A stretch of DNA of 64,000 nt from Begonia masoniana (GCA_022432975.1 CM039514.1:12632810-12696809), one strand, 5' to 3'. Shown: positions 1 through 13,119, counted from the stretch's first letter. A program made the numbers and translations. Notes: generated from the sequence alone by a model not told the origin.

Positions 1-1813
1 TCTTGTGCCTCAGTCCGACGAATAGGTGGTTGGTGGTGCGAGCTTTTGGGAGTGGTTGCGGCAGCCAGACACATTTCTGACCCGAGAGAGTGAAGTTTAA
101 AAGTGAAGGTCGTGTGTGTAGACTTTGTGTTTATGTTTTTAAAACTTCTGTTTGGTGAATTCTTGAAGTGTATGTCAATTTCTGTACAGCTTCTGAGATT
201 TTAAAATGGTGTATAGACTCTGTGTAAATGTTTTTAAAACCTCTGTATTTGACAGTTGTAAATATATTTTGAAATATTCTGGAACTGCTTGGAGTTCTTC
301 TTTTAGGTTTTGCATGGATTGTCTTGAGTTTTAGAGCTATCCATGCAGTTTGTTTTCTTGAAACTCCTGTCATGTTTTTCTAAACTTCTGACGTGTTTTT
401 TGGTATGTGTTAAAATTATGTTTATGACTTTCAAGTCTTCAAGTTTTTTAAAAGAAAACAGTCGTTCACGCCCCCTGTAAAACAGTCGTCCACGCCTTCT
501 GTAAAAGAGTTTTTCAATTTGCTCTATGAACAGTCGTCCACGCCTTCTGTAAAATAGTCGTCCACGACTTCTGTAAAAGAGTTGTTCATTTTGTTCTGTG
601 AACAGTCGTCCACACCTTCTGTAAAAGAGTTGTTCATTTTGTTCTGTGAACAGTCGTCCACGCCTTCTGTAAAATAGTTGTCCATTCTGCCTTTATATTC
701 AATCGTCCATTATGCCTTTATATTTAGTCGTCCATTCTACCTTTCAGTTTCTGTCTATCGAGTTTTCAAGTATTCGGCTAAGTGTTAGTCATCCATTCTG
801 CCTTTCAAATCCCGTCGTCCAGTTTGCTCCGGAGTCAATCATCCATGCTGCCTTTAAAATTCTATCGTCCACACTGCCTTAAATTTTAATCTCCATATGC
901 CTTGTATTTTAACGTCCACAGCTTCTGTTGCCCATAGATTCTGTCTTTTATTTTAAAACGTCCACGGTCACTCTCTTTATTTTAAAACGTCCACAGCGCT
1001 ATTGCCCACAGATTCTGTCTTTTATTTTAAAACGTCCACGGTCACTCTCTTTATTTTAAAACGTCCACAGCTTCTGTTGCCCATAGATTCTGTCTTTTAT
1101 TTTAAAACGTCCACAGCTTCTGTTGCCCATAGATTCTGTCTTTTATTTTAAAACGTCCACGTCACTCGCTTATTTTCAAACGTCAAAAAAAAAAAAAAAA
1201 CAGCTTCTATTGCCCACAGATTCTGTCTTTTATTTTAAAACGTCCACGGTCACTCTCTTTATTTTAAAACGTCCCCTTCTGTTTTCTGCCCTTTATTTTA
1301 AATGTCCACAGCTTCTGTTGCCCATAGATTTTCTGTCTTGATTTTAAATGTCCACGGTCACTGCCTTTGATTTAAACGTCCACGGCTTCTGTCATCCACA
1401 GTAAGTCTTCCACCGTATGACTTCCAGTTTTATGTTCCCATTTTACCAAGTCTCCCACTGCATGTCTGTCGTTAATTTTGCCTCCTGTTTTCCAAAGTCC
1501 ATTATGCTCCTTATTTTAAACGTCCAAAGTATTATGTTTTTCCTGTTTTCATTTCCCCCTGTCTTCCTGCTCTCGTTCAGAGTACTCATCCAAGTTTTAA
1601 TATTTCTGTCTCCCTGTTTTTCCTCTGCTATTTATTTCTGAAGTCCGATTTTAAATGTCTTCCAATTTTCAACATCAGAGAATGTTTCCTCTCTGTAAGT
1701 TCTCTGTCAAGGTTTTAAAAGTAAGAGTAAAAGTTAAAAAAAAAAAATTAGTCCACGTTTTAAATATCCGAAGTGATGACTCCTCGACCTCGATTGGGTT
1801 TAGGGTCGTCACA
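1..1813 (+). repeat. G1 5' LTR, 3' portion only
   Basis: Matches 7469-9125 of the 3' LTR and ends in CGTCACA just before the primer binding site. It contains minisatellite-like stretches: about 460-690 has units around CGTCCACGCCTTCTGTAAAA, and about 890-1400 has units around TTTTAAAACGTCCACAG followed by TTCTGTTGCCCA. A run of A interrupts the second array near 1185-1200. Confidence 0.92.
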
Positions 1814-1817
1814 ATTA

Positions 1818-1829
1818 TGGTATCAGAGC
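1818..1829 (+). promoter_or_regulatory. G1 primer binding site
   Basis: TGGTATCAGAGC lies four bases after the LTR end. It is complementary to the 3' end of plant initiator methionine tRNA, the usual primer for these elements. Confidence 0.9.
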
Positions 1830-1977
1830 CGCCAGGTTTTAAAAGTGGTTCTGGAAAAATGTCTGGTTGTGCAACCCGCCACGTGAGATTGCTTCACCAA
1901 CTGTAAGTGTTTAAGTTCTGTAACCGTTTTGTTTATTAAGTTGAGTTCGTTATTATGTATAGGATTTTCTAGAAATT

Positions 1978-4900
1978 GTGAGAGGAAATCAAGGAGATGT
2001 AACCGAGCTAGTCGACATTCAATCATGTATGATGGAATGCATGATGGCAGACAATGGGAACAACAACCATGCGCCACGAGACACTAGTGGAGACAGATTC
2101 CGACGGCTCCAACCGCCTACATTTGAGGGACTGTCTATGGACCCAGCTCACGCTGAGGAATGGATCCGGACGATAGAGAAAATGTTCAACTACGCAGAGG
2201 TGGAAGAGAGCAAGAAAGTGATATGTGCCACTTTTCATCTCACCAAAAATGCTGGATTTTGGTGGGACACAGTGCAGTCGACTACAATAGCATTAAGCTG
2301 GGAAGGATTCAAGAAAATCTTCTACGAGAAGTACTACGACCACAGTGTGAGGAAGGAAAAGATGGTCGAATTCGCTCGACTACGGCAATTTGGATAAGTG
2401 GCTGAGTATGTTCAGAAGTTCGAGTCGCTATCCCGCTATGCACCTCATCTGGTGGCCACTGACGAAAACAAGGTACACCAGTTTTTCCAGGGTCATAAGA
2501 TGGACCTTTTACGGGGAATCACGACTGGGGGTTTTGATGAGGCCCCGTACGCAAAAGTGGTAGCCAAGACTTATCAGTTGGAAGCCTTGGAAATGAAGTC
2601 TTAGAGACAGAGGGATTCATCAAAAAGGATTGTTCAGAATGTTCCTTAACAACAACAACAACGTGGTCAAAATTGGCAACCACAACAGCAACATAACAGG
2701 GGCGTTAAGAGGCCCAATAAGACCGTTGCTTATCAGGATAAGAGGAAAAGACCGATGGGAGCTCCTCAACTACCTGTATGCCCGCGTTGCCAGAAATATC
2801 ACCCAGGTGAATGCAGGCTCTTTACCGGCAATTGCTTCCGGTGCGGCAAAGAAGGCCATCAAGTCTGGGATTGTCCAATGCCCGACACACGGCTGAATCG
2901 TGCCATGCCTAGAGTATTTGCTCTAACAGAAAATGATGACGATGCCCAGCACATAGCAATCACAGGTACAATCTTGATACATAATACACCTGCATATACA
3001 TTGTTAGACATGGAGGCCACACACTCGTTTGTGCCTAGGGACTTCGTGGTTAGAGAGAAATTTTGCCTTGTGCCGACAGATCAACCCTACAGTGTCATGC
3101 TACCATCCAGAGAGTTTATGCACTCTGGGCAGGCAGTGCAGGGCGATATAGCATCAGTAGGCGACCAAAAATTGTATGCCAATCTTATCATCATCGGTAT
3201 GAAAGGGTACGATGTAATTCTGGGGATGGACTGGCTGTTTAGACATCACGCCACCATCGACTGTAGGTCCGGGCTTGTGTCCATTAAGCGCCTGAATGAG
3301 AAAGAGTTCTCCTATCAGGCAATACCAAAGGAGCACTCTATGCCTGTTATATCCTCCTTGAAAGCTCGACAACTGATGAGGTCAGGATGTGTCAGATTTC
3401 TGGCACACGTAGTAGATATTGAAAGGCAAGGTGAGGTGGGACTTCAAGATATTCCGGTAGTTTGAAACTTCCCAGAGGTCTTCTTAGACGACCTGCTGGG
3501 ATTGTCACCGGATCGCGAGATTGAGTTCGAAATTGAAGTATGTCCTAGTGCTAAACCGCTATCAAAGAATCCGTACCGTATGGTGCCAATAGCACTGAAG
3601 GAGTTGAAGACTCAGCTGAAGGGACTTGTGGACATGAGCTTTGTACGCCCTAGTTTCTCTTCGTGGGGTGCACCCGTCCTATTTGTTAAGAAGAAGGATG
3701 GATCCCTACGTATGTATATTGACTACCGTGAGCTGAACAAGTTAACTATCAAGAATAAGTACCCGTTGGCGAGGATTGACAATTTGTTTGACCAGCTACA
3801 AGGGGCTTGGGTATTCTCAAAGATTGACTTGCGCTCCGGTTATTATCAATTGAAGGTCAGGGCCAATGATTTTCCAAAGACTGCCTTCAGGACCCGATAC
3901 GGGCACTATGAGTTCTTAGTGATGTCGTTTGGGCTGACTAATGCCCCGACGGCATTTATGGACCTGATGAACAGGATATTCTAGGATTTCTTGGATAAAT
4001 TTGTGATCGTCTTCATCGACGACATCCTAGTTTATTCCAGGAGTGAAGTCGAGCACGAGGAGCACTTGGCAATTGTGCTTGCAACTCTGAAACAACACCA
4101 ATTATACGCCAAGCTGTCAAAATGTGAATTCTGGTTGAGCAGGATTAATTTCCTAGGCCACGTGGTGTCTGCAGAAGGAGTTTCAGTGGATCCAACCAAG
4201 ATTCAGGCTGTGAAAGACTGGCCGAGACCGAGGAATGCTAGTGAAGTGCGGAGCTTTATCGGATTAGCTGGTTATTACAGGAAATTTATCAAGGGATTTT
4301 CTGTGATAGCAAAACTTATGACCAGCTTAACGAGGAAAGACATCAAGTTCAAGTGGTCTGAATCTTATGAGGTGAGTTTTCAGACGCTTAAGCAGAAATT
4401 AACCACTGCTCTTTTGTTAGTATTGCTAGTTGAAGACGGAAAATTCAGCGTATATTGTGATGCGTCCAAGGTTGGCTTGAGATGTGTATTAATGCAAGAA
4501 GGAAAATTGGTGCCATACGCATCCAGACAATTGAAGAGTTATGAGCAAAACTACCCTACTCATGATCTGGAGTTAGCGGCAGTTTTTTTTGCACTGAAAG
4601 TATGAAGACACCACTTGTATGGACAATCATATGAGGTGTTTTCGGATCACAAAAGCTTGAAGTATATATTTACTCAGAAGGAGTTAAACATGAGGCAACG
4701 ACGGTGGCTCGAATTCGTGAAAGATTATGACATCGAGATTAAATACCACCTGGGGAAAGCTAACGTGGTAACCGATGCGTTGAGCAGGATGCCGGCTACT
4801 ATGCAACCGGCCTTGTCGGCCATATCAGTGCCTTTGAGGATAGAAATTCAGAGGTTCGATTTGGGGGTGGTTTCTAAGCTATCGGCCATGCTGGCGGATC

Positions 4901-6346
4901 TAACATTACGGCCAACCATCTTGGACCGAATTAAAGAGGCCCAGGAGACCAATTCAAAGAAAATGGCCGATATAGTAAGCAAGTTGCCCATGGCCTCTTC
5001 CGAGTTCAGCTATTCGGGAGATGGTATTTTGAAGTTTAAAGACAGATGGTACGTTTTGGGCGATGAAGAGCTACGAAAGGACATCTTATCGGAAGCCCAC
5101 TCATCTTCTTTCTTAGTGCATCCTGGAAGCACGAAGTTGTATCAAGACTTGAAACTCCACTTCTGGTGGCCGAATATGAAGAATAAAGTAGCCAAATATG
5201 TGGAGTCTTGCATGGTATGTCAACAAGTGAAGGCTGAACATCAACGACCAGGTGGAACACTTCAGCCTCTCCCGATCCCTGTATGGAAATGAGAGAATAT
5301 CACGATGGATTTTGTGGTCGGTCTTCCAAGGACGGCTAAGGGCCATAATAGCATATGGGTCATAGTAGATAGATTGATGAAGTAGGCCCATTTTCTACCT
5401 GTGAAGACGACATTCTCTATGGACCAGTATGAAGAGCTATACATTAGCGAGATTATCAAGCTGCATGGTATTCCAGTGTCGATCGTTTCGGACCGGGATC
5501 CTAGGTTCACCTCCAGGTTTTGGAGGAGCTTGCAAAACTCCTTGGGCACTAAATTAAATTTCAGCACAACATTTCATCCACAAACGGATGGACAATCCGA
5601 GAGAACGATTCAGATATTGGAGGATATGTTAAGGTCGTACGTGTTGGAATTTCGGGCTCCTTGGAGTAAGTATTTGCCACTAGTGGAGTTCGCTTATAAC
5701 AATAGCTACCAGACGACGATCAGCATGGCTCCATATGAAGATCTTTACGGCAAGAAGTGTAAATCTCCATTGTGTTGGAATGAAATTGGAGAAGCCAAGC
5801 TTATCGGTCCTGAGTTATTACAGCAGATGTCTGAGGTGATAGCTGCCATCAAACAAAGAATCCAAGTTGCTCAGAGTCGACAGAAGAGTTACACGGATCA
5901 TAGAAGAAGAGACTTAGAGTTCGCTGAAGGTGACGAAGTATTTCTGAAGGTATCCGCCTTTCAAGGGCGTGATGAGGTTTGGCAAGAGAGGGAAACTAAG
6001 TCCAAGGTTTGTTGGGCCCTTTCTCATCTTGAAGAGAGTGGGAAGCATGTCTTACAGACTACAGTTGCCAACGTCTATAGATGGGGTTCACAATGTTTTT
6101 CATGTTTCGATGCTGAGAAAATGTGTACGAGATCCATCTCAGATCGTGGAACAGGTGGACTTTGATATCATGTCGACGCTGACATATGAAGAAAGGCCAA
6201 TACAGATTTTGGATACTTCAATCAAAGTGCTGCGTAACAGGGTGGTCCCTTTGGTGAAAATTTTATGGCGCAATCATAATATGGAGGAAGCCACTTGGGA
6301 AAGACAGCAGGACGTTAGAGCCCAATATCCGGAGCTGTTCGCTTAA
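1978..6346 (+). pseudogene. G1 gag-pol polyprotein, degenerate
   Basis: One reading frame runs from about 1978 (first ATG 2029) to about 5960, broken by stops at 2395, 2602, 2647, 3463, 3982, 4603, 5290 and 5383. A frameshift near 5965 moves the last part to another frame ending at 6346. Visible parts in order: gag capsid region (2090-2600), a CCHC zinc knuckle (about 2833-2875), an aspartic protease whose active-site triad reads DME instead of DSG/DTG (about 3007), reverse transcriptase with the FIDDIL catalytic box (about 4015), RNase H (4440-4790), integrase with its HHCC zinc region (5098-5240) and DDE core, and a chromodomain-like tail (6200-6340). Most stops fit C-to-T or G-to-A change of Gln, Arg or Trp codons. 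It cannot make a functional polyprotein. Confidence 0.93.
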
Positions 6347-6373
6347 GCAAATTTTAGGGACAAAATTTCTGTT

Positions 6374-6386
6374 AAGGTGGGTGGAA
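6374..6386 (+). promoter_or_regulatory. G1 polypurine tract
   Basis: Purine-rich AAGGTGGGTGGAA directly abuts the TG of the 3' LTR, the expected place for plus-strand priming. Confidence 0.75.
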
Positions 6387-6764
6387 TGTAACACCCGACA
6401 TTTTTGGCCATGTAATTATTTGCTCAAATCATTTAGCGGGATGAATGTTATATTAATACAATGAATGTTTTAATGAATATGTCGGAGTGTTTAATCAAAA
6501 AACTGAATTGACGAACTAATTAACAAATTAGTTGGAAACCAAAGAGGTGCAAATTAGGGAGGAATTAAGGTTGGAGGGAGGAAGCCAATGAATGGCTGCT
6601 AAGTGTTCAGCTTGTTGAACAAGATATGTTATCCTCCTACGTGAAACCCTCTTCATTTCTCTTCTCTGTTTCTCTCCACTTCTCTCTGCATTCTCTCTTC
6701 CAGACGACGTGCGACGGATCCTAAATTTCGTCTTCTCCTGTTTTTCACCATTTTCCCATTGAAG

Positions 6765-7446
6765 GTAACCTTCTACGTTATTAGCAAGTTTAGGTTAGTT
6801 ATTTGTTAAGTGTTGTTGAAGTTTTAGGGTTAATGGACCGTTTACGCATAATATAGGTTTAAGACTTACCGAGACGTTCAAGACTTGCAACTCACGGACA
6901 GCAGGTAAGTTCATGCGTAGGTTTGGCCCTTAAGGCCCTACATCACAGAGATAGTAGGTTTTTCATTTCTGTCAGGTTGTTGTTGGGTAGATAAGTCATA
7001 GGTTAATGTCTAAGTTATCTGTGGTTTGCTTTACGTCTGTTGTGTTATTTCTGTCGCCTGTTTGTATTAAGTTTAAGCACTGTAAATGCTCATGCATACC
7101 CGTTTTTCCCTGAAAGTCATGCAAATGTTTTCTGCACACTGTTTTAAGTTAAGAAAGATAAAATCTGTGATGTAATGTACGGTTAAGTGTGAGACGAAGT
7201 CTGACATCCTGTTCTATTCTGTATTTCTGTTCTGTATTTCTGTTATGTGCCTGATAGTGCACAGTGCCTGATAATGCACTTCTGTTGCGCCAGTTCCTCC
7301 ATAAGCCCCACTTATACCTTCTGTGCACTTGACGTAATGTAAAGTAATGTTCATGTATTTCAAAAGTTCATGCATAGCATATGCATCACTGCATTTTTAC
7401 ATGTTCTTACTGAGCTTTAGGCTCATATTTGAACTCCCTGATGTAG
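6765..7446 (+). other. Predicted two-intron leader in G1 3' LTR
   Basis: Intron 1 is predicted at 6765-6856 (donor GAAG/GTAACC, acceptor ATATAG). A 48-nt mini-exon follows at 6857-6904. Intron 2 is predicted at 6905-7446 (donor GCAG/GTAAGT, branch-like CTTACTGAGC near 7406, acceptor GATGTAG). The same layout recurs in the other gypsy LTRs here. No transcript evidence is available. Confidence 0.5.
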
Positions 7447-7919
7447 GTACGGAATTCATGGATGAGGATCTTGTGCCTCAGTCCGACGAATAGGTGGTTA
7501 GTGGTGCAAGCTTTCGGGGATGGTTGCGGCAGCCAGACACATTTCTGACCCGAAAGAGTGAAGTTTAAAAGTGAAGGTCGTGTGTGTAGACTTTGTGTTT
7601 ATGTTTTTAAAACTTCTGTTTGGTGAATTCTTGAAGTGTATGTCAAGTTCTGTACAGCTTCTGAGATTTTAAAATGGTGTATAGACTCTGTGTAAATGTT
7701 TTTAAAACCTCTGTATTTGACAGTTGTAAATATATTTTGAAATATTCTGAAACTGCTTGGAGTTCTTCTTTTAGGTTCTGCATGGATTGTCTTGAGTTTT
7801 AGAGCTATCTATGCAGTTTGTTTTCTTGAAACTCCTGTCATGTTTTTCGAAACTTCTGACCTGTTTTCTGGTATGTGTTAAAATTATGTTTATGACTTTC
7901 AAGTCTTCAAGTTTTCCTA

Positions 7920-8720
7920 AAGAAAACAGTCGTCCACGCCCTCTGTAAAAGAGTTTTTCAATTTGCTCTGTGAACAGTCGTCCACGCCTTCTGTAAAACA
8001 GTCGTCCACGCCTTCTGTAAAAGAGTTTTTCATTTGGTTCTGTGAACAGTCGTCCACGCCTTCTGTAAAAGAGTTGTTCATTTTGTTCTGTGAACAGTCA
8101 TCCACACCTTCTGTAAAACAGTCGTCCACGCCTTCTGTAAAACAGTTGTCCATTCTGCCTTTATATTCAATCGTTCATTATGCCTTTATATTCAGTCGTC
8201 CATTCTGCCTTTCAGTTTCTGTCTTTCGAGTTTTCAAGTATTCGGCTAAGTGTTAGTCGTCTATTCCGCCTTTCAAATCCCGTCGTCCATTTTGCCTTCG
8301 GATTCAATTGTCCATGCTGCCTTTAAAATTTTATCGTCCACACTGCCTTTAAATTTTATCGTCCATACTGCCCTTTTATTTTAAACGTCCACAGCTTCTG
8401 TTGCCCACAGATTCTGTCTTTTATTTTGAACGTCCACGGCCACTGTTTTTATTTTAAACGTCCACAGCTTTTGTTGCCCACAGATTCTGTCTTTTATTTT
8501 AAACGTCCACGGTCACTGTCTTTATTTTAAACGTCCACAGCTTCTGTTGCCCACAGATTCTGTCTTTTATTTTAAACGTCCACAGGTTTCTGTTGTCTAT
8601 TGTTTCTGCCCTTTTATTTTAAACGTCCACAGCTTCTGTTGCCCACAGATTCTGTCTTTGATTTTAAATGTCCACGGTCACTGCTTTTGATTTAAATGTC
8701 CACGGCTTCTATCATCCACA
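7920..8720 (+). repeat. Minisatellite arrays in G1 3' LTR
   Basis: About 7925-8160 repeats a unit of roughly 24 bases containing CGTCCACGCCTTCTGTAAAA, with some units lengthened by a TTGTTCTGTGAACAG segment. About 8370-8720 repeats TTTTAAACGTCCACAG plus CTTCTGTTGCCCACAG. Matching but not identical arrays occupy 460-1400 in the 5' LTR. Confidence 0.85.
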
Positions 8721-9125
8721 GTAAGTCTTCCACTGCATGACTTCCAGTTTTATGTTCCCATTTTACCAAGTCTCCCACTGCATGTCTGTCGTCTATTCTG
8801 CCTCCTATTTTTCAAAGTCCATTCTGCTCCTTATTTTAAATGTCCAAAGCATTCTGTTTTTCCTATTTTCATTTCCCCCTGTCTTCTTGCTCTCGTTCAG
8901 AGTACTCATCCAAGTTTTAATATTTATGTCTCTCTGTTTTTCTTCTGCTATTTATTTCTGAAGTCTGATTTTAAATATGTAGTTTTCGACATTAGAGAAG
9001 GTTTCCTCTCTGTAAGTTCTCTGTTAAGGTTTTAAAAGTAAGAGTAAAAGTTAAAAAAAAAAATAGTCCACGTTTTAAATGTCCGGAGTGATGGCTCCTC
9101 GACCCCGATCGGGTTTGTCGTCACA

Positions 9126-10340
9126 AATACCAATCAATTTTGACATCATCAGTAGATCTCTCGTCTAAGTCTACCGATCTATTTGAATTAGAATCCGTCG
9201 TCGTTGCTAATATAGAGAAAAATGTTAAAATATACAAATATTAAAATAAATTAATAAAGTAAAATGTCTAATTTTTTTTTACGTAAAATGTAAAATAACA
9301 AAAACCATAAGTTAATTAAAATAAAAAAATAACTAATATATAGAAATTTATTATAATATTCTTACGTCAATACAATAAAAAAAATAAAAAAATAAAAATT
9401 ATATAATTGATAAAAATGTAATAAATTATAAAAAAGAATTTAAAACAAAATTAATTAAATTAAAAAATTAAACCGTTGAAAGTACTGATCAGGATAATTT
9501 CTAAGAAAGATTGCTCTTAACAATCTCCTTAGACAGAACTTTCTTTTCAAATAAGTTCCTAGGAAAGGCTGGAGGGTCACTAACGATCCACTTAAATTCC
9601 AGTGTCCTAGACATAACTTACTTACATAGTACAATCACACTACTTAATAAGTAGTACGAGAAACGATAACAAATATGATTTAATTAACTACAGTATAATA
9701 GATAAATCTGTAATAAAAAAAACATACTTCATACCTAGTTAGTGAATGCGGAGAAATATCGCCGGATAGAGCAAAAAGTCGTCGCTTATATAGAGAAAAA
9801 TATTAAAATATTAAAAAATACAAAAAATTAAAATTTCAATATTATTTTAAATTTTCTAAAGTAAATGATTAAATTAAAAAAAAAATTCATACCTAGCTGT
9901 GAACGTGGAGAAATATCGCCCGGAGCAAGGAAGTAATTGAGAGAGTTAAGTTTAGGTGTGATTTGAAGAAAGGAGGAGGGGGGGGGGGGGGGGGGGGGGG
10001 GGTGTTTAAATAGAGGGAGTTGAACCGGCCGGTCTCCATTGAAAAAGACAAAAACCCGTAACTTTGTCACGGGTTTTGTCAGTTTAACAGTAGAGGCTGG
10101 CCGATTCAGTTGAACTGGCTGGCCTCCACTCAGTTTTTTTTTGTCGTTTTGCACTTAAAATTGGAGGCCACTACCAGTGTCCAGCCAAAAGGTTTAAATT
10201 GCTTATTTTCGAAACTTCAAGGTTTGGACCAATGAATAATAAACGTTAAGGTTTTTTTCAAAAAAAACTTAAACTTCAAGGTTTAAAATAAAAAAAAAAA
10301 AAAACCAAAAAAAAAAATGGATATGGATTTATACCTTCTA
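9126..10340. other. AT-rich spacer, no gene seen
   Basis: No convincing coding sequence. A short segment around GTGGAGAAATATCGCC occurs twice in diverged form (about 9745-9775 and 9895-9925). A hairpin with arms AAACCCGT and ACGGGTTT lies at about 10050-10075. Several A or T runs are present. Confidence 0.6.
9978..10002 (+). repeat. Homopolymer tract (G)25
   Basis: Twenty-five consecutive G residues follow AGGAGGA. The exact length is likely to be unreliable or variable. Such a tract can fold into G-quadruplex. Confidence 0.9.
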
Positions 10341-11016
10341 CTGAATCTTGTCATTTGAGCACTAAATTTACGACATCATTCTTGAAATTGACATCTAATG
10401 CGGAGTTGCTCTCCCACCTCTTCAATATTAAATCAGTCTTCTTAAGTTTTGTGACACTCGCAATAGAGTGGACTGTAATAAGCGTTTCTACTCAAATCTT
10501 TGCATCCATATCATTAAAAAAATACACATGTAAAATTTAGTCAAATTCTGAACATACCTAGAATATGCTTCGTGTTAACGTTAAGTATATGTGTAGTCGA
10601 AGTGTATTGTTTGTTAATGTATGAAAAGTATTTTCTCACTCATGATGACTTCGTACAAATTTCAAGGATAAACAATGGTATCTTTTTTTCTACCAAAACT
10701 AAGTCATGACAAATACACCCAAACACGTAGAGGGTTACACTTGTAAGTATTCTAAAATGATAATTTTCATGAAAATTCACCTAAAGTTTCACAATCATCA
10801 CTATTGATTTCTAATATAACATTGATATTTGTTTGAAATTTGAAGTGATGTATGTGAATATGCACATGAATATTCTTATTTTGTAATACTCATAAAGTTT
10901 GTGAATTAGCTTCTAGTAGACATTACGATTTGTTTGAAATTTTAGGTGATGATTGTGAATATGCACATGATTATTTATTTATTTACATTTGTGAAAGATT
11001 ACGATTAGTTATGCGG
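10341..11016. other. Spacer without supported gene
   Basis: AT-rich DNA. The only open frame (10355-10540) is short, has no recognised motif and no support. Confidence 0.5.
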
Positions 11017-11961
11017 TGTCACACAGGGTGACACTGATAATGAATGCAATGACGAACAATATAAATATACGAAAATAAATGAAATAGGAGGTTGTTAACG
11101 CAGTTCGGCAACCAGCCTACGTCTGCGGGGCCACGCCCAGATATAAAAACATTTCTTTGAGTTCACAAAGTTACAAGACAATCGGACTTATACAAATAAA
11201 GACTCCCTCTTATTTTTGTCGCCGCCTCTAGCTAACTTCCCCAAGGAAACTGTTTTTGCGAGATCCCCTCGACTTAAGATCTACCTCTCCCGAGATCTAG
11301 AAAACAACAAGATCCCCTTGTTGTTGATTCCTCCCAAAATTCGTGTTATGACAAGATCCCCTCACCACGATCAAGAACGACAAGCTCCCCTTGTCTAAAA
11401 ATAGAACTCCTCCCGAGTTCAGATGCAGCCTCCTCCCGAGACTGAGTTTCAATGAAGAACAAAGAAGATTGCCTCCTATGACACCTCCTGGAACACCAAA
11501 ACGTTGTCTTCGGACGCAATACTCAACACACTCAATAAATCGATGAAATCCACAGCATAACAAGAGTGTATAAAACAATCACAGACTCATACGAAGAAAC
11601 GTAGGGAGTGAAAGAAAAACGACAACACGCTAAGATGAAGAAAACTTCTCTCGTGAATAACAAAAATTCCGTCCGCTGAAGAACAATCACCGACGACTCA
11701 CAGTATGTGTGAATGAAAGGATTAACAATTGCTGGACACGCATAATCGTCGGTGTAGAATAAAATCGCCCCAAAGAATAAAAAAACTTTTAGCTCTCAAG
11801 ACTAATGGCTTTAGCAACCTTCTTCAGAAAAATGAAGGCTTAAATATAATAGGTAACAACCATATCTTCAATTTAATTTAGTTACCAAAACAAAATTAAT
11901 GCCGCAAAAATTAAGGAAAACAAATCTTAACAAATTTGGTTGAGTTACACACCGTGTGACA
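11017..11961. mobile_element. Candidate solo LTR or non-autonomous element, about 945 bp
   Basis: The ends TGTCACAC and GTGTGACA are inverted repeats of each other and begin TG / end CA. The interior contains a segment (about 11093-11140) of the AACGCAGTTCGGCAACCAGC kind, reminiscent of plant copia LTRs. The flanking pentamers (TGCGG and CTTTA) do not match, so a target-site duplication is not shown. The strand and class are uncertain. Confidence 0.35.
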
Positions 11962-13119
11962 CTTTAGGAAAGTATCTCTAACTTTCTTGATATGGCTCCG
12001 AAAATTTAGGTAAACATCCCACGATTCATGTTATCTCGAAGCCTAACAGATTTCACCAAATCTCCATTAAATCGGCTTACCAAAATAAAGTTTTCCAAAA
12101 AGCAAGTGCCTTTAGCTTTTTCAATAATTTTCCTATTATTCTTGTTTTCTTATTTTTCTCTTCCACAGAATCTTCATGATTGTTAGTATGACGCCATCCA
12201 ATAATCAGAATGCAATATTTCTTGATCACCAAGAAATAAATTATCAATTTAAAAAAACATATTATCTCCATAAATATATATAAATATTGTCAAAAAATCA
12301 ATGCCAACTTATATGCAATATCTTTGCATTTAAATTTTTGTAATACTTATAAACACCACTCTTACTTTTTACAACGAAATTGTCAAGGAGGAAACTGAAG
12401 AACTCTTAATTCAGCTTGACAGATTTTTGCACGAGAATCCAGTCACTAGGAGATCTTGTAATTACAAATACAAAACACATTCACAAATCAAATTACCTCA
12501 AGCTTTTCAATTTATACGGTGATGAGGGTCATGCCATAGTTGCCAAGCTTGGCAATTCAGTGTTTATCAATTAATATATTGTTTGTTTTCAGTAGACCAT
12601 GAATAAACGCTGCGTGTGGAAAATGGATGGCCAATGACATATAAGTTCTTAATATTACGTTATTGACAATTTCTCAAACAAAAAATTGTAAAGATAATTG
12701 ACAAAGTGTATTTATTATTATATTGTGGTGTATTTTTTAACGTTGTGCGATGTAAACATTGGGCTTATTTGTAGAAATGGGAAAATGTCTGTCTTGCCCT
12801 CACATTTTGGACAAATTTACAAGTAATGTCTCTTCTTATTAGATTGGTTCGCTAAAATTAATTTTTTTAAAGAACGAATCAAATGTCATGGTTCGATTTG
12901 GTTCGTTTTGTTTTGTTTCCTTCCTTCACACGGACTCAATCTCGGTTTCTTTCTTAAAACAAGGAAAGTTTACCCTTAATTTTGAGCCATTTTATCTGCC
13001 TTTTGAACTTGAAGTCTGTCTTCATATTTCCCATTTTTCTTTAGCTCGAAAGCTGTAATACACGAGCTTAAACAATAAAGTTGATCCATCCAAAAATTCA
13101 GATAAAAGGGTGCTTCTTA
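11962..13119. other. AT-rich spacer and probable 3' flank of bS21
   Basis: Nothing coding was recognised. The part nearest 13119 should contain the 3' UTR of the minus-strand bS21 gene. Confidence 0.5.

Larger units (their letters stand above)
1..9125 (+). mobile_element. Ty3/gypsy LTR element G1, Tekay/Del-like chromovirus, 5' end outside window
   Basis: The order is LTR, PBS, gag, protease, RT, RNase H, integrase, chromodomain-like tail, polypurine tract, LTR, which is that of plant chromoviruses. The window begins inside the 5' LTR: base 1 matches base 7469 of the 3' LTR. The five bases after the 3' LTR are AATAC; the partner target-site duplication would lie before the window. The two LTR copies differ at several sites per 100 bases by eye and the coding region holds eight stop codons, so this is an old, immobile copy. 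The Tekay/Del assignment rests on the C-terminal domain and overall resemblance, not on a phylogeny. Confidence 0.93.
6387..9125 (+). repeat. G1 3' LTR, 2739 bp
   Basis: Starts TGTAACACCC and ends CGTCACA, the TG...CA form of an LTR. It is long because it carries minisatellite arrays at about 7920-8160 and 8370-8720. The first 1.1 kb contains the leader intron layout listed separately. Confidence 0.92.

Noticed and set aside
7917..8256. Short repetitive ORFs on both strands
   Set aside because: They are translations of the G1 LTR minisatellite.
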